This document shows positions 58,286 through 64,000 of a stretch of 64,000 nt of DNA, piece by piece. Positions within the stretch are counted from its first letter, which is position 1. Every line of letters begins with the position of its first letter. The translations under genes were made by a program, and so were the position numbers. Below the pieces are notes generated by a model. That model did not search any database. It saw only the letters and a program-made list of their open reading frames with translations, and was not told where the DNA came from. Source of the stretch: CAZUHK01 sp964620345 (GTDB lineage Bacteria > Planctomycetota > Phycisphaerae > Phycisphaerales > Zrk34); NCBI GenBank assembly GCA_964620345.1, contig CAZUHK010000001.1:1-64000 (forward strand). Direction: 5' to 3'.

Positions 58286-59131
58286 ATGTCGCTGCTGGCG
58301 CTGACCATGCCCTTCGCCGATTCGCCTCACCCCGCGCTCAGTTGGGCGCTCGCGGGCGCGGCGGTGGTGATCATCGGCATCGCCAAGAGCGGCTTCGGCG
58401 GCGGCGTGGGCATCATCGCCGTGCCCATGTTCATCTACGCGCTCGATTCACCGGCCAAGGGCATCGGCACGCTGCTGCTGCTGCTGATCGCCGCGGACAT
58501 CTTCAGCGTCTATCACCACTGGGGCACGTGGGACAAGCTCAACCTCAAACGCATCTACCCCGCGTCGCTCGTGGGCATCGCGATCGGGGCGATGATGCTC
58601 GCGGCGTTCACCACGCGCGCCGACGGCGGGGCCGTGGCCCAGACCGCCGGCTCCGAGCGGGCGCTCAAGCTCATCGTCGGCATCATCGCCGCGGCCTACC
58701 CGCTGCTCGATCAGGTCAAGGCCCGCTACGCCGCGCACTGGTCGATCAAACCCACCTGGCTGGCCGGGTCGATCGCGGGGCTCACCGCGGGCGTCGCCTC
58801 CACACTTGCCCACGCCGCCGGACCGGTCACCAGCATCTACCTGCTCGGCCAGCACATGGACAAGCAACGCTTCATCGGCACCAGCGTCATCTACTACTTC
58901 ACCATCAACTCGATCAAGGTCGTCCCCTACCTGATCCTCGGCCTGATCGCGACCGACACGTTCGTCCTGCAGCTCATGCTCCTGCCGCTGATCCCCGTGG
59001 GCACGTTCACCGGCACCCGACTGCACCGGATCATGAGCGAAAAGGTGTTCCGCAACGTCATCATGGTGCTGATCTTCGTCACAGGGTTGCAGATGATTAC
59101 GGGGTTCAACCCGCTGGCGCTGTTGCGCTGA
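58286..59131 (+). CDS. TauE/SafE-type sulfite exporter family protein
   Basis: 281-aa integral membrane protein, about eight segments in two repeats: AVVIIGIAKSGFGGGVGIIA VPMFIYALDSPAKGIGTLLL LL and later LTAGVASTLAHAAGPVTSIY LL. Transports sulfite, sulfoacetate or related anions; substrate not set by context. An upstream in-frame start at 58208 exists; 58286 begins right before the first segment, with TACCCT at 58272-58277. Confidence 0.83.
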   Translation: MSLLALTMPFADSPHPALSWALAGAAVVIIGIAKSGFGGGVGIIAVPMFIYALDSPAKGIGTLLLLLIAADIFSVYHHWGTWDKLNLKRIYPASLVGIAIGAMMLAAFTTRADGGAVAQTAGSERALKLIVGIIAAAYPLLDQVKARYAAHWSIKPTWLAGSIAGLTAGVASTLAHAAGPVTSIYLLGQHMDKQRFIGTSVIYYFTINSIKVVPYLILGLIATDTFVLQLMLLPLIPVGTFTGTRLHRIMSEKVFRNVIMVLIFVTGLQMITGFNPLALLR

Positions 59132-59217
59132 CGCGGGACAAGCCCCGCGGCTAAATGCGTGGCGGCGCGGTATCATCAACTCGTCATGGCCGAAACCGGG
59201 AACGAACTGTCACCGCA

Positions 59218-59291
59218 GGACGCCATCACACCTTGCCCTTCGGGGCAAGGTGTCGCACCCGACAGACGCGGCGCAACGCTGCAACCTGCTC
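59218..59291 (+). repeat. 74-bp dispersed hairpin repeat, copy B
   Basis: Second copy of the repeat at 14046-14119 (opposite strand). Here the core hairpin is perfect: ACACCTTGCCC (59228-59238), TTCG tetraloop, GGGCAAGGTGT (59243-59253). Eight differences to copy A by hand count. Confidence 0.82.
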
Positions 59292-59292
59292 G

Positions 59293-59385
59293 AGCCGACA
59301 CTACAGCACCAAGCAAGTTGCGGCTTACGCGGTCCGAGAGAATGACGGTTGGCTGGTCATCACGGCGATCGTCAAGTACTTCTAA
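59293..59385 (+). pseudogene. DUF4258 C-terminal fragment
   Basis: The frame after the repeat reads SSRHYSTKQVAAYAVREND then GWLVITAIVKYF, the C-terminal end of DUF4258-family small proteins that usually precede DUF2283 genes. The N-terminal half is missing; the 74-bp repeat lies where it should be, 2 bp upstream of the similarity. So the gene is truncated. Confidence 0.62.
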
Positions 59386-59395
59386 GGCCCCGATC

Positions 59396-59635
59396 ATGAA
59401 GCTCACCTACGACCCGGAACACAACATCGCGTACCTGCGGCTGCGGGAGGCGGGCGCGCAGGTGCAGACGGTGACGCTCAGCGATGAGGTGAACGTCGAC
59501 CTGGCGCCCGGTGGCACGCTCTACGGCATCGAACTGCTGAATGCCGACGCTCAGTTGAGCAACGGCGGCAAGAACCTGTTCGAGGTGCTCAACCAGGTCT
59601 CGGGCGAATCGCGCGAGTTGGTCCTGCCGTTGTAG
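59396..59635 (+). CDS. DUF2283 family protein
   Basis: 79 aa: MKLTYDPEHNIAYLRLRE, NVDLAPGGTLYGIELLNADA and a C-terminal EVLNQVSGESRELVLPL. DUF2283 proteins often pair with a DUF4258 partner in a toxin-antitoxin-like unit; here the partner is broken. The ATG is 10 bp past the partner's stop. Confidence 0.8.
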   Translation: MKLTYDPEHNIAYLRLREAGAQVQTVTLSDEVNVDLAPGGTLYGIELLNADAQLSNGGKNLFEVLNQVSGESRELVLPL

Positions 59636-59652
59636 GCCGGCACGATCGTGTC

Positions 59653-59681
59653 ATGACGGCCCGGCATCGGCCGCGTACAAT
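59653..59681 (+). promoter_or_regulatory. Promoter of the cysteine desulfurase gene
   Basis: ATGACG (59653-59658), 17-nt spacer, TACAAT (59676-59681). The predicted transcript start is about 59688, three nt before the ATG. Confidence 0.55.
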
Positions 59682-59690
59682 CGGGGTGAG

Positions 59691-60941
59691 ATGAGCAGCG
59701 ACACGAACAATCCACTCGCCGCCGCGGCGCGGCGGTTGTACATGGACAACGCCGCGACGAGTTTTCCCAAGCCCCGCGCTGTGGTCGACGCGATGGTGCG
59801 GTACAGCACCGAGCTGGGCGCGTCGCCGGGGCGGGGCAGTTATCGCGAGTCGGTCGAGTCGGGCCGGCTTCTCGATCAGTGCCGGCAGCGGATCAGCACG
59901 CTGATCAACGGCGAAGACCCGTCGCAGGTGGTGTTCACGCTCAATTGCTCCGATGCGTTGAACCTGGGCATCAAGGGCGTGGTCGGCGCGGCCGCGGCGC
60001 GCGGCGACAAGCCCCACGTCATCACCACCGACCTGGATCACAACTCGATCCTGCGGCCGATCAACCGGCTGGTGCGCGATGGGCTGGTCGAGCAGACGCG
60101 TGTGCCGATCGATCCACAGACCGGGTTGGCCGACCCGGCGGACATCGCCCGCGCCATCAAGCCCCACACCAAGCTCATCGCCCTGCTGCATGCATCCAAC
60201 GTGACCGGCACGATGCAGGACATACAGACGATCGGCGACATCGCGGCCGAGCACGGGGTGCTGTATCTGGTCGACGCCGCGCAGTCCCTGGGCCATTACC
60301 CGATCGACGTGCGGGCGATGCACGTCGACCTGCTGGCGGCGCCGGGGCACAAGGGGCTGCTCGGCCCGCTGGGCACGGGGCTGCTGTACATCCGCCCCGG
60401 CGTCGAGCGATGGATGACCACGCTGCGCGAAGGCGGCACCGGGTCGGTCAGCGAAAGCGACGATCAGCCCGAGTTCATGCCCGACCGGTTCGAGGCCGGC
60501 TCGCACAACACGCTGGGCATCGTGGGCCTCAACGAAGGCGTGAAATACATCCTCGACCGCGGCGTGGAAAGCATCTGGGCCCACGAGCGGGCGCTGATCA
60601 AGACGATGCTCGAATCGCTGACCGATTGGGGGCAGATGCCGGGGTTCACGCTGTTCGGCCCGACGGGAATCAAGCACCGCTGCGGGGTGTTCAGCGTGAA
60701 GATCGACGGGCTGGCGCCGCACGAACTGGCGGGCGTGCTGGAAACGCGGTACGGCATCCTCACCCGCGCGGGCCTGCACTGCGCGCCGGGGGCGCACGGC
60801 ACGATCGGCACGACTTGCGGGGGTGGGACGACGCGGCTGAGCTTCGGGCCGTTCCTTACGATCCAGGACGTGAAGTACGCCGCCGACGCGCTGGGGCAGA
60901 TCTGCCACACGATGGCCGACGCGGCGACCGCGAGCGGGTGA
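59691..60941 (+). CDS. Class V aminotransferase / cysteine desulfurase
   Basis: 416-aa PLP enzyme. Visible: MDNAATSFPKPRAV, TLNCSDALNLGIKGVV, DLDHNSILRPINRL, DAAQSLGHYPIDVRAMHVDL and the PLP lysine in LAAPGHKGLLGPLGTGLLYI. A Cys in AGLHCAPGAHGTIGT sits at the SufS/CsdA-type catalytic position. Likely releases sulfur from cysteine. No scaffold genes are nearby. Confidence 0.87.
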   Translation: MSSDTNNPLAAAARRLYMDNAATSFPKPRAVVDAMVRYSTELGASPGRGSYRESVESGRLLDQCRQRISTLINGEDPSQVVFTLNCSDALNLGIKGVVGAAAARGDKPHVITTDLDHNSILRPINRLVRDGLVEQTRVPIDPQTGLADPADIARAIKPHTKLIALLHASNVTGTMQDIQTIGDIAAEHGVLYLVDAAQSLGHYPIDVRAMHVDLLAAPGHKGLLGPLGTGLLYIRPGVERWMTTLREGGTGSVSESDDQPEFMPDRFEAGSHNTLGIVGLNEGVKYILDRGVESIWAHERALIKTMLESLTDWGQMPGFTLFGPTGIKHRCGVFSVKIDGLAPHELAGVLETRYGILTRAGLHCAPGAHGTIGTTCGGGTTRLSFGPFLTIQDVKYAADALGQICHTMADAATASG

Positions 60942-61018
60942 GGGGCAAAAAATAAACCGCCAATTCACTTGCCCGGCCGCGTCGCACGAACGATGATGTT
61001 AATGGCGGTGGAGCGATC

Positions 61019-61342
61019 ATGTTCGGAAACGAGCGTCAATTCGAGCCCGGCGACTTGGTCGTGTACTGCAAGACCAAGCACTCGCCGCGTCCCGGGCCCC
61101 GCGCCAAGCAGATCGACCCGGAGCCCCGCGGCGAGGATTACACCTACCGCGTCGATAAATACTGGGTGGTGATGGACCTGCGCGACACCGGCGACGTCGT
61201 GGTCCAGACGCGCCGCGGCAAGCGGCACCTGCTGCCCGCCGACGACCCCAACCTCCGCCACGCCACGCTGAGCGAGCGCTGGCTCAAGGCCCGGCGATTC
61301 CCCGCGTTCGACCCGGCGCTACCCGCATCAGCCGCACCTTGA
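61019..61342 (+). CDS. Hypothetical protein
   Basis: 107 aa, rich in charged residues: FEPGDLVVYCKTKHSPRPGP and DYTYRVDKYWVVMDLRDTGD VVVQTRRGKRHLL. The pattern suggests a small beta-barrel, SH3-like fold, but no family is named. Its stop overlaps the next start (TTGA). Confidence 0.65.
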   Translation: MFGNERQFEPGDLVVYCKTKHSPRPGPRAKQIDPEPRGEDYTYRVDKYWVVMDLRDTGDVVVQTRRGKRHLLPADDPNLRHATLSERWLKARRFPAFDPALPASAAP

Positions 61343-61776
61343 ACTACCTGCCCGATCAGCCGCGGATCGATTACGAAGGCCGACGCCGCGCGCAGCAATC
61401 GCGGTACGTGGCCATGCTGCTGTATGCGTTGCCGTTCGTGCTGCTGCCGCTGGTGCTGGGCGGTCTGACGCTGTGGCGCGGGCTGCCATCGGAGCAGGTG
61501 CGCGTGATGCGCGATGAGGCCGCAGCGCTGCACGGGCGGATGGAAGAAGCCGAGGACTTGGGCGAGCTGACCGCGTTGCAAGCGCGGATCGAGCGACTCG
61601 AAGCGGCGATCGCCGAGTCCGAATCCCGCCGGGCCCAGTACATCGCCGCCCGCGTGTGGGCCAGCGGCTTCTGCGCGATCGGCCTGGTGCTGCTGGCGGC
61701 GTGGGCGGTGGCGCTGGTCAAGCTCACGCGGCAACGCACGCTGGCCGATCCCCGCTGGCCACCGGCGCAACCGTGA
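61339..61776 (+). CDS. Hypothetical membrane protein with coiled coil
   Basis: 145 aa, starting at a TTG that overlaps the upstream stop. Two membrane segments (MLLYALPFVLLPLVLGGLTL, about 26-45, and FCAIGLVLLAAWAVALV, about 112-128) flank a helical, probably coiled-coil loop (GRMEEAEDLGELTALQARIE RLEAAIAESE). Not recognised. Confidence 0.68.
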   Translation: MNYLPDQPRIDYEGRRRAQQSRYVAMLLYALPFVLLPLVLGGLTLWRGLPSEQVRVMRDEAAALHGRMEEAEDLGELTALQARIERLEAAIAESESRRAQYIAARVWASGFCAIGLVLLAAWAVALVKLTRQRTLADPRWPPAQP

Positions 61777-61777
61777 A

Positions 61778-62824
61778 TCATTCCGCCTGGGCTTGGGCCA
61801 TCGCGATCCGCGTCACACCGGCCTGCTTGAGCGCGTCCATCACGCCGACCACGTGCCTGAGCGGCGTTTTCCGGTCGGCCCGGATGATGACACGCGAGTC
61901 GTCCGCCACGCGCCCGCGCAGTTGTTCGAGAGAACTCGGCTGGCCATCGACGATCAACTCGCCGGCCTCGTTGATGTTCACGACCAGCGTCGCCGGAGCC
62001 GGCGCGGCCTCGCCCGGCAAAGCCACGCCCAACTCATCGGGATCGGCGAACGCCTCTTTAAGCCACCGCTTCATGTGCGCCCACGAGCGATGGTCGGCCC
62101 GCTTGTCGTAGCTCACGCCGTCCATGCCGTAGCCATCGGCGCCGGGGTTGGTGAAGCTGTGCTTCGCCCCGCCGTACATCACCATCTGCCAGTCGGCGCC
62201 GCTCCGGTTCATCCCCTGGGTCAAGGCGGTGATCGCGGCGGGCTCGGTAAACCCGTCGGCCGCGCCGTGGCAGACCAGCACCGCGGCCTTGATCTTCTCG
62301 TCGCCCGTCGGTGCCGGCAGCGACCCGTGAAAACTCACCACCGCGTCGAGGTCCGCCCCGCCGATCGCGAGGTTCAGCACCGTCGAGCCGCCGAAACAAT
62401 AGCCGATCGCACCGAGCTTCTCGCCATCGGTCTGCGGCTGGTCGGCCAGCACCTTCAGCCCGACCTTGGCGCGGGCCATCCATTGATCCTTGTCCTGGTT
62501 GAGGTGCCCGGCCCACTGCCCGGCCTGCTTGGGGTCGGCCGTGACCTTGCCCCGGCCGTACATGTCCGCCGCGAACGCGACGTAGCCCAGCGCGGCCAGC
62601 ATGCGGGCGCGTCTCTTGGCGTAATCGTTCAGGCCCCACCATTCGTGGATGACCAGCACGCCCGGCCGCTTGCCCTCGACCGCGTCGTCGTAGGCCAGGT
62701 AGCCGACGAGTTCGACATCCCCGTGGGTGTAGGTCATGTCCTTCGTGACGACCTCGCCATGAGCGAGGCCGGCCAAAGCGGTGGCGATGAACAGAATCGA
62801 TACGGTGCGCGGTGCCTGATGCAT
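61778..62824 (-). CDS. Dienelactone hydrolase fused to an ExbD/TolR-like domain
   Basis: 348-aa exported protein. A signal peptide (SILFIATALAGLAHGEV) is followed by a dienelactone hydrolase domain, residues 25-255: PGVLVIHEWWGLNDYAKRRA RMLA, nucleophile GYCFGG (Cys about 149), acid in CHGAADGFTEP, His in GGAKHSFTNP. Residues 270-345 match the periplasmic part of ExbD/TolR: LVVNINEAGELIVDGQPSSL EQL, then VIIRADRKTPLRHVVGVMDA LKQAGVTRIAMA. The membrane helix of ExbD is absent. AAGGGA precedes the ATG at 62824; TAGAAT at 62865-62860. Confidence 0.85.
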   Translation of the reverse strand: MHQAPRTVSILFIATALAGLAHGEVVTKDMTYTHGDVELVGYLAYDDAVEGKRPGVLVIHEWWGLNDYAKRRARMLAALGYVAFAADMYGRGKVTADPKQAGQWAGHLNQDKDQWMARAKVGLKVLADQPQTDGEKLGAIGYCFGGSTVLNLAIGGADLDAVVSFHGSLPAPTGDEKIKAAVLVCHGAADGFTEPAAITALTQGMNRSGADWQMVMYGGAKHSFTNPGADGYGMDGVSYDKRADHRSWAHMKRWLKEAFADPDELGVALPGEAAPAPATLVVNINEAGELIVDGQPSSLEQLRGRVADDSRVIIRADRKTPLRHVVGVMDALKQAGVTRIAMAQAQAE

Positions 62825-62878
62825 GGGCGTGTCCCTTGGTTCGGTGTTTGCCAGGCACCATTCTAACTCACCGGGGGA

Positions 62879-63157
62879 ATGACGCACGAAACGTCGACAT
62901 CCGCTCACGGACGAGCACGAGCGATGGTACGCGTTGCAGAAACTTGCGGTACCGTGCGGGACCAAGGGATACCCCGGCAGGATTCGAACAACAGCGATGA
63001 ATCTCGGGGAAACAGCGATGATGAGTGCAACGACGGTGCAAAATCCGGTGCATCGCTATCGCTGAATGAAGTCATTGAAGCATGGCCACGGCTCACACCT
63101 GCCCAGCGTGTGCGGGTGCTGGCGATCGTGCGCCAGTCGATCGGGGGTGCGACGTGA
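62879..63157 (+). CDS. Small hypothetical protein at the putative element boundary
   Basis: 92 aa as an open frame; only the end looks protein-like (LNEVIEAWPRLTPAQRVRVL AIVRQSIGG). The frame spans the tRNA-like sequence at 62970, and no good ribosome binding site precedes any of its ATG codons, so the start is uncertain and it may be chimeric. Its stop overlaps the next start (GTGA). Confidence 0.4.
   Translation: MTHETSTSAHGRARAMVRVAETCGTVRDQGIPRQDSNNSDESRGNSDDECNDGAKSGASLSLNEVIEAWPRLTPAQRVRVLAIVRQSIGGAT
62970..62989 (-). other. tRNA 3'-end-like sequence, candidate attachment site
   Basis: On the minus strand GTTCGAATCCTGCCGGGGTA resembles the T-loop, T-stem 3' strand and acceptor 3' strand of a tRNA. 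The 5' part of a tRNA cannot be folded from the flanking bases, so it is not a gene. Integrative elements that insert into tRNA genes leave such copies. Confidence 0.5.
62990..63021 (+). repeat. Direct repeat AACAGCGATGA
   Basis: The 11-mer AACAGCGATGA occurs at 62990-63000 and 63011-63021, starting directly after the tRNA-like sequence. It could be an arm-type site for an integrase or excisionase. Confidence 0.6.
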
Positions 63158-63573
63158 TCAGTTGTGCGTTGAACGTATCCGAGGAGTTGGGCGTTTGGCT
63201 GGAGGTGTTCGACGGCGATCGCCTGGCGGTGTTCCCGGTCACTGAACCACAGCGGGCCGAGTTGGTGGGCCTGGTCACGGCGGTGGTGCATATCGGCGGC
63301 GAGCGGTGGCGGCTGTCGATTAGCCGGCGGGGCGTCGTGCGACTGTTGGACCCGAACGGCTCATTCGCGTCCGACCTGTCGGGGCTGCTGGATCGCTTCG
63401 GGGACGGGCCAACAGTCCAGCGTTCGCAGCACGACCAGGACGCGGCGTCGTTTCAGCGGGGCAGAAAGATGATGCCGGGGTGTCGGGGTGGCGAACGCCC
63501 GACTCGCCCGGGTGGTGACGGTCGAGAATCGCACAGCCGCAAGCCGGGCGAAACTGGGGGAACCGTCCAATGA
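63154..63573 (+). CDS. Hypothetical protein, possible mobile-element gene
   Basis: 139 aa from a GTG at 63154 that overlaps the previous stop. The first half looks folded (ELGVWLEVFDGDRLAVFPVT EPQRAELV, GERWRLSISRRGVVRLLDPN G), the second is Arg/Gly-rich and disordered. No family recognised. It overlaps the next gene by 4 bp, as in compact phage-like gene strings. Confidence 0.6.
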   Translation: MISCALNVSEELGVWLEVFDGDRLAVFPVTEPQRAELVGLVTAVVHIGGERWRLSISRRGVVRLLDPNGSFASDLSGLLDRFGDGPTVQRSQHDQDAASFQRGRKMMPGCRGGERPTRPGGDGRESHSRKPGETGGTVQ

Positions 63574-64000
63574 GCGCAGGCCTTCGACGTGAGCCGATCT
63601 CTCAAGATGAGCAGCCCCCGGCCGCGAGCGGCCGTAAGGCCGCCGCGGCTGGGGTGCTTAGTCTTGACACAGAGGTTTCTAATTCTACGGACGCTGTGGA
63701 GGGTATCTTCCCGGTGCCGTTGGGCGGGCGTCTGGATCCGATCGGCGGCAAGCGCAAGCGATACGAGGACTGGCTGCGGGTCAAGGCGTTGCTGTCACGG
63801 ATGACGGCGGGCGTGTTCCTCACGCTGACGACGGATCGCAGCAAGTGGACACGCTTTCGGATCATCGAGCGTTGGTACGCGATGGCGGCGGGCGATCGCG
63901 AGAAGCTGGGTCTGACGGCGACGGAGATCAACACGCTGCCGGTCGAAGAACTGGCGTACCGTTTCCAGGCGATCTACGTCAGCCGGTTCCTATCTCACCG
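63570..64000 (+). CDS. Hypothetical protein, cut by the window end
   Basis: Open from an ATG at 63570 to the window edge, at least 143 codons. A disordered lead of about 50 residues is followed by YEDWLRVKALLSRMTAGVFL TLTTDRSKWTRFRIIERWYA MA and LGLTATEINTLPVEELAYRF QAIYVSRFL, a helical region. Not recognised; the missing C-terminus prevents assignment. Confidence 0.6.
   Translation, partial: MSAGLRREPISQDEQPPAASGRKAAAAGVLSLDTEVSNSTDAVEGIFPVPLGGRLDPIGGKRKRYEDWLRVKALLSRMTAGVFLTLTTDRSKWTRFRIIERWYAMAAGDREKLGLTATEINTLPVEELAYRFQAIYVSRFLSH

Noticed and set aside
62960..63040. Complete tRNA gene
   Set aside because: Only the 3' part resembles a tRNA; the T-stem 5' strand does not pair and no anticodon arm can be drawn.
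1..64000. CRISPR array, rRNA or intact insertion sequence
   Set aside because: No regularly spaced repeats, rRNA segments, or paired inverted ends with an intact transposase were found.

Overview
The window looks like chromosomal DNA of a free-living, flagellated, GC-rich bacterium of the phylum Planctomycetota, most probably class Phycisphaerae. This is inferred from a flagellar operon with FliW/CsrA, a LamG-domain secreted protein, a stand-alone MshEN protein, a fucose-isomerase-like enzyme and family-wide similarities recognised from memory; no search was run. Gene density is high, with many 4 or 8 bp start/stop overlaps.

Layout. 1-1935: two permeases of a sugar ABC importer. 1997-8686 (minus): arsM, an arsR regulator, a rhodanese lipoprotein, pstS, a fatty-acid-hydroxylase-like membrane enzyme, then pstC-pstA-pstB, reading as one arsenic/phosphate locus. 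8687-23108: assorted metabolism (LamG protein, Gfo/Idh oxidoreductase, hydrolase, pseudouridine synthase, a 1283-aa AsmA-like protein, pgi, AEC transporter, DUF4432), a VapBC pair and two transposase remnants. 23109-37022 (minus): flagellar region, orf74-flgF-flgG-flgA-flgH-flgI-flgJ-flgN-flgK-flgL-fliW-csrA, then two flagellins each ending in a clear intrinsic terminator. A sigma-54-type promoter heads the operon.

37289-51127: ribBA with a degraded GTP cyclohydrolase II half, small proteins, clpS, a metallo-hydrolase, citramalate synthase (cimA) behind a predicted isoleucine-rich leader peptide and attenuator, a four-gene glycosyltransferase/methyltransferase cluster, a fucose-isomerase-like gene divergent from a FucU/RbsD gene, and ygfZ. 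51099-63157: hicAB, miaB carrying an in-frame insertion built on a perfect inverted repeat, a DNA glycosylase, a BFN-domain protein, ppk2, an MshEN protein convergent with a diguanylate cyclase, a TauE-type exporter, a truncated DUF4258 gene beside DUF2283, a cysteine desulfurase and a dienelactone hydrolase fused to an ExbD/TolR-like domain. From about 62970 onward a tRNA-3'-end-like sequence is followed by short overlapping genes of unknown function, suggesting the edge of an integrated element.

The most interesting signals are non-coding: the cimA attenuator (Ile leader peptide, mutually exclusive antiterminator and terminator), a recurrent -10 box placed 6-10 nt before start codons suggesting leaderless mRNAs, a 74-bp dispersed hairpin repeat, and a CsrA-type GGA-loop hairpin over a flagellin ribosome binding site.
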